Origin: Coriobacteriia bacterium
GTDB lineage: Bacteria; Actinomycetota; Coriobacteriia; Coriobacteriales; Atopobiaceae
DNA: 18,310 bases
Assembly: GCA_003150175.1 (NCBI GenBank)
Contig: QAKZ01000039.1
Span: 1 to 18,310, forward strand
Reading direction: 5' to 3'
This document shows positions 1-6,342 of the stretch, in pieces. Within the stretch, counting starts at the first letter, position 1; each line of letters begins with the position of its first letter. The notes beneath the pieces are model-generated. The model searched no databases. It worked only from the letters and a program-made list of their open reading frames with translations, and was not told the DNA's origin. The position numbers and the translations under genes were made by a program.

Positions 1-1673
1 TGGGCGCCGGCATGGTCACGAGCTACATCAACCGCATGAACGGCAAGGAGCCCGTCGCCTTCTACGACGACCGCCTCTCCGACATCCTGGACGAGACCTA
101 CGGCACCATGGTCTACCAGGAGCAGGTCATGCAGATCAGCATGAAGATGTCGAACTTCACCCCTGGCGAGTCGGACTCGCGCATCCGCAAGCCGGTGGCG
201 AAGAAGAAGATCAAGATGCTGACCGACCAGATCTTCCACTGGGAGGGCAACGGCGCCGACGAGACCATCTACGACCACTGGATCAACGGCGCCGTCGAGA
301 ACGGCTACAAGAAGGAGGTCGCCCAGCGCATCTGGGACGACGTCCTCGAGTTCGCGTCCTACGCGTTCAACAAGTCGCACTCCGCGGGCTACGCCATCCT
401 CGTCATGCAGACCGCCTGGCTCAAGGCCTACTTCCCCAAGGAGTACATGGCCTCGGTCCTCACGTCCTACATGGGCAAGACCGAGAAGATCGTCCACTAC
501 GTCACCGCCTACCGCCGCGAGGGCGTGGCCATCCTGCCCCCGGACATCAACGAGAGCGGCCGCGACTTCACGGCGACCCCCGACGGCGTCCGCTTCGGCT
601 TCGCCGGCATCCGCGGCGTGGGCGAGGCCGTGGGCGAGGCCATCATGGCCGAGCGCGACCGCGCGGGGGAGTTCCGCGACATCTTCGACTTCGTGAACCG
701 CATGGACTCCGGCTCCGCGAACCGCCGCGTGGTCGAGGCGCTCATCTGCTCGGGCGCCTTCGACTCCACCGGATACACCCGCATGCAGCTCATGCGCCTT
801 GTCGACAAGAACAACCCGGACAACATCATCGACGCCGCGACGCGCAAGCAGAAGATCCGCGCGACGGGGCAGGTCTCGATGTTCGATATGTTCGCGGGCG
901 TCGAGGGCGCAGGCTTCGAGGAGACGAACCCCGAGCCCGACGGCGTGGAGTGGGACCGCTCGGTCAAGCTCTCGCGAGAGCACGAGGTCCTCGGCCTCTA
1001 CGTCTCGGACCACCCGCTGCGCCCGTACGCCTACGCCCTGGCGAAGGCGCGCGACTACAGCCTCTCGGACATCGAGGTCTCGACCGAGGTCACCGACTCG
1101 GCGGGCGGCGTCCACGAGCAGTTCAAGGTGCCCGAGGGCAAGGTGCTGCGCTTCGCGGGCATGGTCTCGGCCATCCAAAAGAAGACCACCAAGAACGGCG
1201 ACCCCATGGCCATCGTCACCTTGGAGGACATGGAGGGCGAGGTCACGCTCGTCATCTTCCCCAAGCTCTACAAGAAGTGCGCGGCCACCCTCGCGGGCGA
1301 GGTCGACCCCGAGACCGGCGAGGCCGCGGGCGACGTCTTCGTCAAGGTCTCCGGCAAGCTCGAGCGCAGCGACCGCGGCAACCAGGTCATCTGCATGGAG
1401 GTCGAGCCGCTCGTACTGAACGACCGCACGAACCGCCCCAAGGTCCTCGAGATCAACATGCCCGCGAGCAGCCTGACGCGCTCGCGCATGGACGACCTCG
1501 GGAGGATCCTCGCCGCCTACCCCGGCCTCGACCACGTGGAGGTTCGCGTGGAGTCGGTCTCGGGCGACGTCATGCGCATGGAGCTGCCCTGCACCGTCGA
1601 CGCGCGCAACATGGTCCTTCTCGCCGAGGTGACCGACGCCATCGGCAGGGCCGGCAAGGTCCTCGTCGCGTAG
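1..1673 (+). CDS. dnaE: DNA polymerase III alpha subunit, C-terminal part (partial at the 5' edge)
   Basis: This is the replicative DNA polymerase subunit that elongates chromosomal DNA in the Pol III holoenzyme. The reading frame is open to the window edge (codons start at base 3); the ATG at 12 is internal, so the N-terminal PHP domain and catalytic aspartates lie outside. Visible family landmarks are GAGMV near the edge, TYGTMVYQEQVMQI (finger region), FNKSHSAGYA, a helix-hairpin-helix stretch FAGIRGVGEAVGEA (bases about 597-640), and an OB-fold beginning LRFAGMVSAIQKKT (bases about 1146-1270). QVSMF at 870-884 fits the beta-clamp-binding pentapeptide that DnaE proteins carry here. The usual LRRAMGKK segment reads IRKPVAKKK, a variant I believe is found in actinobacterial and clostridial DnaE. 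The next gene follows after 26 bases with no visible terminator, suggesting co-transcription. Confidence 0.97.
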   Translation, partial: GAGMVTSYINRMNGKEPVAFYDDRLSDILDETYGTMVYQEQVMQISMKMSNFTPGESDSRIRKPVAKKKIKMLTDQIFHWEGNGADETIYDHWINGAVENGYKKEVAQRIWDDVLEFASYAFNKSHSAGYAILVMQTAWLKAYFPKEYMASVLTSYMGKTEKIVHYVTAYRREGVAILPPDINESGRDFTATPDGVRFGFAGIRGVGEAVGEAIMAERDRAGEFRDIFDFVNRMDSGSANRRVVEALICSGAFDSTGYTRMQLMRLVDKNNPDNIIDAATRKQKIRATGQVSMFDMFAGVEGAGFEETNPEPDGVEWDRSVKLSREHEVLGLYVSDHPLRPYAYALAKARDYSLSDIEVSTEVTDSAGGVHEQFKVPEGKVLRFAGMVSAIQKKTTKNGDPMAIVTLEDMEGEVTLVIFPKLYKKCAATLAGEVDPETGEAAGDVFVKVSGKLERSDRGNQVICMEVEPLVLNDRTNRPKVLEINMPASSLTRSRMDDLGRILAAYPGLDHVEVRVESVSGDVMRMELPCTVDARNMVLLAEVTDAIGRAGKVLVA

Positions 1674-1699
1674 CCCCAAGCCCACTGGAGGTTTTGTCT

Positions 1700-3481
1700 A
1701 TGAAGATCGCAATCGCACAGGTGCCCTCCGCAAACGGCGACCTCGCCCTCGCTCGCCGCCGCATCGCGTCGTGCTGCGAGCGCGCCGCCGAGGCGGGGGC
1801 GGGGCTCGTCGTGTTCCCCTCGACCGTCGTCGCGCCCGCCGTGCCCGTCCCGATGCCGGACCGCGAGGGGATGCTCGTGGACACGGCACAGCTCGTCTCG
1901 TCGCTCGCCGAGGGCCTCGCATGTCCGGCCATCGTGCCGATGCCGCTCGCCTCGGCCGACGACCCCGTCATGGAGGCCGTCTTCCTCGATGGGGAGAGCG
2001 TGGTGCCCCTGCGCCTTCTCGGCACGCTCAGGCAGATCGCCTCGGACGATCCGGACGGGGAGGAGGCCCTCTCGCTGCCGCAGCTCGAGGTCGGCGGACT
2101 CACGCTCGGCGTCGCCTTCACCTACGAGGACCTCGATGAGTACGTCGACTACGACTACCATGTGGACGCCGTGCTCTTCCTCACGACCTACGGCTTCGCC
2201 ATCGACGACGCGGCGAGCGCCCTGGGCGCGTCGCTCTCCGAGTCCCGCTTCCGGGCGGACGCCGACGCCATGGGCGCCTGGGTCGTCGGCGTGGGAGGTG
2301 TCGGGTGCTGCGATGCGGAGGTCTTCCCCGGTTCGAGCTTCGCCGTGGCCCCGTGGGGAGAGCTCGCCTGCCAGGCCCCCTCGTTCGAGGAGGCGCTCGT
2401 CTTCGCGGACATACAGAAGGGGGCCGAGGGGCCGCTGGCCGCCACCTCACCGGCCCAGGTCTTCGATCCCGCCATCCTCGCCTGGGAGGCTGCCGCCGAG
2501 GGCACGCGCGCGCTGTGCCGCTCCCTCGGCAAGACCACGGCGCGGATCGTCGTCGACGGCGGCATGCCCTCGATGCTCGCCTGCGCCGTCGCCACCGACG
2601 CGCTCGGCCCGACGAACGTGCTGCCGACGGTCCTGACGTGGGGAGACGGGCGCGACGACGCCTCCCGCGAGCTCGTGCGCAACCTGCGCCTCGAAGCCGA
2701 CGAGCTCGATGCCGCGGGGCCCGACGCCGCTGGAGACGATGAGCTCGCGCGCGACCTCGCCTGGGCGCGCGTCGCCGCGCGCGCCCGCAAGGACGGCTCG
2801 GCGGTGCTCTCGGCCGCGGACAAGACCGCGCTCGCCTTGGGCTCGGCCCATGCCAGGGACCTCGGGTGCGTCTTGCCCTTCGGCGACCTGTACCGCTCCG
2901 ACGTCCTCGCGCTCTCGCGGCTTCGCAACACCGTCTCTCCCGTGGTCCCCGCCGCCGCCCGCGCGAGCTGGCCGCTCGAGGACATCGCCTCTCTCGCGGG
3001 CGGCTCCTCCGCCGAGAAGCGCCTCGATCAGCTCGACTTCGTGATCTCGAGCTTCATCGAGTGGGAGACCCCGCTCACCGACATCGTCGCCGCCTGCGAG
3101 AACGAGGAGCTCGCCTGCGCCGTCGTCGCGACGGTGCGCTCGTCCGTCTCCGCGCTCCCCGGCAGGCTCCTCGCGCCCACGCTCTCCTCGAAGACGCTCG
3201 ACGAGGCGCGCGGCGCCCTGGGCCTGGCGTGGCGCGACCATGTGCGGCCTAAGGAGGAGCGCGTCGACCGCGAGGCCGTCGCGGCGGAGATCGCCGGCGC
3301 GTTCGGCCTCGGGGCGGACCAAGCGGGCGGCGACGCGCCCGAGGCTCCGCAGGAGGCGCTCGACATCCTCGGCATGATCGGGGCTCAGGACGTGCCCGGC
3401 GACCATGGCGGGCAGCGGCACGACGGGGGCAAGCCGGGCGACCCCGGGCTCTTCTGGGGATCGCCCTTCTCCGAGAACTGA
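1700..3481 (+). CDS. Glutamine-dependent NAD synthetase homologue with both active sites apparently lost (pseudoenzyme)
   Basis: The 593-residue protein aligns by eye end to end with bacterial two-domain NAD synthetase (NadE): an N-terminal nitrilase-type amidase (about 1-240, opening MKIAIAQV, closing GSSFAVAPWGELACQAPSFEEALVFADI) and a C-terminal ATP-pyrophosphatase domain (about 255-515, with PSMLACAVATDALGPTNV and PFGDLYRSDV). Key residues differ. The nitrilase Glu in FPEL is Ser41 (FPST), the Lys in RKxxLP is Leu, and the nucleophile Cys in ICED is Tyr142 (TYED). The SGGIDS P-loop is DGGMPS (286-291), and TGNKSE is AADKTA (372-377). Residues 540-593 are a Gly/Asp/Pro-rich tail ending in GLFWGSPF. 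The ORF is intact, with normal codon use and a strong GGAGG at 1687-1691, eight bases before ATG, so it is not a decaying gene. NadE activity is unlikely; a regulatory or binding role is inference. Many annotation pipelines would call it nadE. Confidence 0.8.
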   Translation: MKIAIAQVPSANGDLALARRRIASCCERAAEAGAGLVVFPSTVVAPAVPVPMPDREGMLVDTAQLVSSLAEGLACPAIVPMPLASADDPVMEAVFLDGESVVPLRLLGTLRQIASDDPDGEEALSLPQLEVGGLTLGVAFTYEDLDEYVDYDYHVDAVLFLTTYGFAIDDAASALGASLSESRFRADADAMGAWVVGVGGVGCCDAEVFPGSSFAVAPWGELACQAPSFEEALVFADIQKGAEGPLAATSPAQVFDPAILAWEAAAEGTRALCRSLGKTTARIVVDGGMPSMLACAVATDALGPTNVLPTVLTWGDGRDDASRELVRNLRLEADELDAAGPDAAGDDELARDLAWARVAARARKDGSAVLSAADKTALALGSAHARDLGCVLPFGDLYRSDVLALSRLRNTVSPVVPAAARASWPLEDIASLAGGSSAEKRLDQLDFVISSFIEWETPLTDIVAACENEELACAVVATVRSSVSALPGRLLAPTLSSKTLDEARGALGLAWRDHVRPKEERVDREAVAAEIAGAFGLGADQAGGDAPEAPQEALDILGMIGAQDVPGDHGGQRHDGGKPGDPGLFWGSPFSEN

Positions 3482-3540
3482 GCCGCCTCGGCATACTCGT
3501 CTGAGCTTGCTGACTTCGTTCCTCTTCCCATGGCTGCGTA

Positions 3541-3549
3541 TGCTAATAT
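3541..3549 (+). promoter_or_regulatory. Extended -10 promoter of the ruvCAB operon
   Basis: TGCTAATAT reads as TGn plus the hexamer TAATAT (3544-3549). It lies 50 bases before the ruvC start, in the only non-coding gap upstream of the operon. I see no convincing -35, as is common for extended -10 promoters. The predicted start of transcription near 3556 falls inside the adjoining LexA palindrome. Confidence 0.55.
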
Positions 3550-3563
3550 AGAACGAGCGTTCT
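3550..3563 (+). promoter_or_regulatory. LexA (SOS) operator upstream of ruvC
   Basis: AGAACGAGCGTTCT has perfectly complementary 5-base arms (AGAAC/GTTCT) around GAGC. Its core GAAC-GAGC-GTTC matches the Gram-positive SOS box GAACRNRYGTTC at every position. It directly abuts the -10 hexamer and covers the expected transcription start, the classic place for a repressor to block initiation. ruvAB/ruvCAB are established members of LexA regulons in many bacteria, so sequence and context agree. Confidence 0.85.
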
Positions 3564-3598
3564 TGTAGGAAGGCCCGCGCTACGGGAGGGAGGCGGCT

Positions 3599-4105
3599 AT
3601 GGTGATCCTGGGCATCGACCCGGGGCTTGCCCACACGGGATGGGGCATCGTCGAGACTCGCGGCGCCGTGTGCCGCGCACGCGCCTACGGCTGCGTCGAG
3701 ACCCGCGCGCATGAGGCGATCGATTCCAGGCTCGGGCGCATATACGACGAGGTCAAAGCTGTGATCGGCCGCTTCGGACCCACCGAGCTCGCCATCGAGA
3801 ACGTCTACTTCGGCGAGAACGTCAAGTCGGCCGTCGCCACGGCGCAGGCGCGCGGCGTCGCCATCGTCGCGTGCGCCAAGGCGGGGCTGAGCGTGGGCGA
3901 GTACACCCCCATGCAGATCAAACAGGCGGTGGTCGGCACCGGCGCGGCGGACAAGCACCAGGTCATGTACATGGTGCGCAACGTCCTCGCGCTCGACCAC
4001 GAGCCGCACCCCGACCACGCCGCCGACGCGCTCGCGGCGGCCGTGTGCCACGCGAACCTCACGCGGACCAGGAACCTCGGACAGGCAAGGAGTCTCCAGC
4101 AATGA
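3599..4105 (+). CDS. ruvC: Crossover junction endodeoxyribonuclease RuvC
   Basis: RuvC is the dimeric Holliday-junction resolvase that cuts crossed strands symmetrically after RuvAB branch migration. The 168-residue length is typical. Acidic catalytic residues are visible: Asp7 in GIDPGLAHTGWG, Glu67 in LAIENVYFG, and His140/Asp143 in PDHAADALA. The start is ATG preceded by a GGGAGGGAGG stretch that gives a strong ribosome site. The stop overlaps the ruvA start in ATGA (4102-4105), indicating translational coupling. The upstream region carries the LexA box and an extended -10, so the operon should be DNA-damage inducible. The gene order ruvC-ruvA-ruvB is the standard actinobacterial one. Confidence 0.97.
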   Translation: MVILGIDPGLAHTGWGIVETRGAVCRARAYGCVETRAHEAIDSRLGRIYDEVKAVIGRFGPTELAIENVYFGENVKSAVATAQARGVAIVACAKAGLSVGEYTPMQIKQAVVGTGAADKHQVMYMVRNVLALDHEPHPDHAADALAAAVCHANLTRTRNLGQARSLQQ

Positions 4106-4746
4106 TCGTCCAGCTCACAGGCACGCTCGTGGAGGTGCTGCCGTCGCGCGTCGTCATCGACGTTGGCGGGGTCGGCTACGAGCTTGGGGTCTCTTCGACC
4201 ACCGCGGCCGCCCTGCCCCCTGCAGGGGAGGCGGGGGTGACCGTCCTCACCCGCATGATCGTCCGCGAGGACGCGATGGAGCTCTACGGCTTCGCCACGC
4301 GCGAGGAGCGGGCGCTGTTCGACCAGCTCCGCGCGATCTCGGGCGTCGGCCCGAAGCTCGCCCTGGCGGTCCTCTCCACCTTCACCGCGGCGCAGCTCGC
4401 GACCGTCGTTGCCACCGAGGACGCCGCGCGCATGGCGCAGGTTCCCGGGGTGGGAAAGAAGAAAGCCTCGCGCCTGCTCGTCGAGCTCTCCGACGTGTTC
4501 TCTAAGAACGCTGAGCTCAGGGGCCTCGTCGGCCTCGCCGCGACCGGCCCTGGCCAGATCCCGCTCGCAGGCTCGCCCAAGCCTTCCGCCCCTTCCGTCG
4601 ACGCCGAAGCTACCGAGGCCCTTCTCTCCATGGGCTTCACGCCCCAGGAGGCCGAGCTCGCGCTCGAGGGTCGTGAGGCGGCAGGCATCACCACGGTCGA
4701 GAAGGCCCTCACCTTCGCCCTTAAGCGCTTAGGGAGCGGTCGCTGA
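4102..4746 (+). CDS. ruvA: Holliday junction branch-migration protein RuvA
   Basis: RuvA tetramers bind the four-way junction and load the RuvB motors. The 214-residue product starts [12 protein letters not shown], has an N-terminal OB-fold (about 1-65, including [11 protein letters not shown] just after it), and two helix-hairpin-helix motifs: [10 protein letters not shown] (79-88) and VPGVGKKKA (114-122). A variable linker (about 145-168, Pro/Ser/Ala rich) leads to the C-terminal UBA-like domain III ([20 protein letters not shown], about 169-188), which contacts RuvB. The ATG overlaps the ruvC stop and is served by AAGGAG at 4087-4092 inside ruvC. The stop shares one base with the ruvB start (TGATG). 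Confidence 0.97.
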   Translation: MIVQLTGTLVEVLPSRVVIDVGGVGYELGVSSTTAAALPPAGEAGVTVLTRMIVREDAMELYGFATREERALFDQLRAISGVGPKLALAVLSTFTAAQLATVVATEDAARMAQVPGVGKKKASRLLVELSDVFSKNAELRGLVGLAATGPGQIPLAGSPKPSAPSVDAEATEALLSMGFTPQEAELALEGREAAGITTVEKALTFALKRLGSGR

Positions 4747-5801
4747 TGTGGGAAGCTGCCGACGACGACCTCTTTGCCACGAACGCCCCCGGGGTCTCCT
4801 CGGGGCCCCGCGCAGTCACCGGCGAACTCACGGGCGACGACCTCGACCAGGATCGGAGCCTGCGGCCGCGCACCCTCGACGACTACATCGGCCAGGAGCG
4901 CGTGCGCTCGAACCTGCGGGTGCTCATCGAGGCCGCGAAGGGCCGCAACGAGCCGCTCGACCACGTGATCTTCTCGGGTCCCCCGGGCCTGGGCAAGACC
5001 ACGCTCGCGGGCATCGTCGCCAACGAGATGGGCGCCAAGCTCCACACGACCTCCGGCCCCGCAATCGAGCGCGCCGGCGACCTCGCCGCGATCCTCACGA
5101 ACCTGGAGGAGGGCGACGTCCTGTTCGTCGACGAGATCCACCGCCTGAACCATCAGATCGAGGAGATCCTCTATCCGGCGATGGAGGACTTCTTCCTCGA
5201 CATCGTCATAGGCAAGGGGCCTGCCGCCCGCTCCATCCGCATCGACGTCCCAAGGTTCACGCTCGTGGGAGCGACGACCAGGACGGGCTTGCTCACGGGC
5301 CCGCTTCGGGACCGCTTCGGCATCAGCTACCGGCTCGACTACTACGCCGCCGAGGAGCTCGCGCAGATCGTCACGCGCTCGGCGACCATCCTCGGCGTGA
5401 TGATCGACGAGCAGGGCGCGCTCGAGATCGCCTCGCGCTCGCGCGGTACCCCGCGCCTGGCCAACCGCCTGCTCAAGCGCGTCCGCGACTACGCGAGCGT
5501 GAAGGCCTCCGGGGACATCACCTGGCAGGTCGCGGCCGAGGCGCTCGAGTTCTTCCAGATCGACGCCATGGGGCTCGACTGGATGGACGTGAAGATCCTG
5601 CGTGCGCTCTGCGACACGTTCTGCGGCCGCCCGGTCGGCCTCACGACCATCGCCTCCGCGGTGGGGGAGGACCCGAGCACGCTCGAGGACGTCTACGAGC
5701 CGTACCTGCTGCAGCGCGGCCTCATCGTCCGCACGCCGCAGGGCAGGCAGGCCACGCCCGCGTCCTTCGACCACCTGGGGATCGAGCCCCCGGCGCGCTA
5801 G
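4746..5801 (+). CDS. ruvB: Holliday junction branch-migration DNA helicase RuvB
   Basis: RuvB is the hexameric AAA+ ATPase that pumps DNA through the RuvA-bound junction. The 351-residue product has the Walker [10 protein letters not shown] (78-86), Walker B LFVDEIH (126-132), sensor 1 ATT (176-178), the PLRDRFG arginine-finger segment (about 186-192), sensor 2 [18 protein letters not shown] (about 233-250) and a C-terminal winged-helix domain (about 280-345, [17 protein letters not shown]). The start ATG overlaps the ruvA stop by one base. The N-terminal 35 residues are an acidic, low-complexity extension common in actinobacterial RuvB. No clear terminator follows; a GC palindrome around the stop lacks a T tract. 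Confidence 0.98.
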   Translation: MWEAADDDLFATNAPGVSSGPRAVTGELTGDDLDQDRSLRPRTLDDYIGQERVRSNLRVLIEAAKGRNEPLDHVIFSGPPGLGKTTLAGIVANEMGAKLHTTSGPAIERAGDLAAILTNLEEGDVLFVDEIHRLNHQIEEILYPAMEDFFLDIVIGKGPAARSIRIDVPRFTLVGATTRTGLLTGPLRDRFGISYRLDYYAAEELAQIVTRSATILGVMIDEQGALEIASRSRGTPRLANRLLKRVRDYASVKASGDITWQVAAEALEFFQIDAMGLDWMDVKILRALCDTFCGRPVGLTTIASAVGEDPSTLEDVYEPYLLQRGLIVRTPQGRQATPASFDHLGIEPPAR

Positions 5802-5819
5802 GGCGCGCGGGCACAGGTA

Positions 5820-5825
5820 TACAAT
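5820..5825 (+). promoter_or_regulatory. Candidate -10 element of the small hypothetical gene
   Basis: TACAAT, five of six bases of TATAAT, lies in the 57-base gap after ruvB and 33 bases before the next ATG. I see no good -35, so the downstream gene may be read from ruvB as well as from here. Confidence 0.4.
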
Positions 5826-5858
5826 CGTCCGGGAACATCCACGTCGGAAGGCGATCAC

Positions 5859-6227
5859 ATGCTTCAGAGGGATTACGTCCTTGAGCTCATCGGTCAGTTC
5901 GCGGAAGCGGTCAAGCGCGCGCTCAAGCGCGCGAAGGCCGGCGACCGGGGCGGCTGCGAGGAGGTGGAGCGGCAGATCGGCGACATTCTCGAGCTCGATC
6001 ACGCGACGGCGCTCGCGCTCGCCCCTGACTCGCTCGTGACCATGATGGTCCTCTCGGGGATGGGCGATTCGGTCGCCTCTTACGTCTGCTACGCGCTCGA
6101 CCAGCTCTCGCAGGTCTATGCCCAGATGGGCGACGAGGACCTCTCGCATATCCGCGCGGCCCAGGCGAAGGCCGTGGCGGAGTCGTTCGACTGCGATTCG
6201 GCGGACATCCCCGAGGAGCTCAAGTAA
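5859..6227 (+). CDS. Small conserved protein, DUF6483-like
   Basis: The 122-residue protein is predicted soluble and mostly alpha-helical, with no signal peptide or membrane segment. It opens MLQRDYVLELIGQFAEAVKRALKRAKAGDRGGCEEV, which resembles the start of DUF6483 proteins (a helical family that begins with an xRDYxxRxIEQ-type segment followed by an Ala/Lys-rich helix). That assignment is from memory of the family pattern and is moderate. The rest reads as helical hairpins (LELDHATALALAPDSLVTMMVLSG). GGAAGG at 5846-5851 sits seven bases before ATG. It lies between ruvB and the deacetylase gene, with its own candidate -10 and a hairpin after its stop. No function can be given. Confidence 0.8.
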   Translation: MLQRDYVLELIGQFAEAVKRALKRAKAGDRGGCEEVERQIGDILELDHATALALAPDSLVTMMVLSGMGDSVASYVCYALDQLSQVYAQMGDEDLSHIRAAQAKAVAESFDCDSADIPEELK

Positions 6228-6240
6228 CCGGTCAAGCCCT

Positions 6241-6268
6241 GCTTTAGAGGGCCTGCGGCCTCTGAAGC
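6241..6268 (+). terminator. Hairpin after the DUF6483-like gene, possible terminator
   Basis: GCTTTAGAGG (6241-6250) pairs with CCTCTGAAGC (6259-6268) over 10 positions, one of them a G-U wobble, around an 8-base loop. It starts 14 bases after the stop codon and ends just before the next promoter. There is no T tract, so intrinsic termination would be inefficient by the usual rules; high-GC actinobacterial terminators often lack one. Confidence 0.5.
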
Positions 6269-6277
6269 CGCTAGTAT
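6269..6277 (+). promoter_or_regulatory. -10 promoter element of the deacetylase gene
   Basis: CGCTAGTAT gives a -10 hexamer TAGTAT (6272-6277). The surrounding 16 bases (6270-6285) match the ruvC promoter core (3542-3557) at 15 of 16 positions, which supports a real promoter. The predicted transcript start near 6284 gives a leader of about 59 bases. Confidence 0.55.
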
Positions 6278-6294
6278 AGAACGAGGCTTAAAGC

Positions 6295-6321
6295 GGCCTG
6301 GGCGCCTTGCGCGCCCAGGCC
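6295..6321 (+). promoter_or_regulatory. 11-bp perfect stem-loop in the deacetylase 5' leader
   Basis: Bases 6295-6305 are fully complementary to 6311-6321 (GGCCTGGGCGC / GCGCCCAGGCC) around the 5-base loop CTTGC. It lies between the candidate -10 (6272-6277) and the Shine-Dalgarno AAGGTGAG (6332-6339). With no T tract following, it is more likely a leader-RNA structure affecting stability or translation than a terminator. Confidence 0.6.
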
Positions 6322-6342
6322 ATTGCGTATAAAGGTGAGAGA

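Noticed and set aside
2447..4102. 551-residue minus-strand open frame opposite the NadE-like gene and ruvC
   Set aside because: It runs through the ruvC promoter and LexA box and has no domain signature; it is an antisense shadow.
5793..5808. GCGCGC palindrome around the ruvB stop as a terminator
   Set aside because: It is a 6-bp self-complementary GC run with a 4-base loop, no T tract, and part of it is coding; such runs are expected by chance in this composition.
4284..6149. 621-residue minus-strand open frame opposite ruvA, ruvB and the small gene
   Set aside because: It crosses three real genes in antisense, has no recognisable domain and has the composition of a GC-driven shadow.
6275..6290. 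Second LexA box before the deacetylase gene
   Set aside because: Only the GAAC half-site is present; the opposite arm reads CTTA instead of GTTC. It is kept as a promoter-similarity finding instead.
6307..6342. Upstream in-frame TTG start adding 12 residues to the deacetylase
   Set aside because: It lies in the loop and right arm of the leader hairpin with no Shine-Dalgarno, whereas AAGGTGAG precedes the ATG at 6343.
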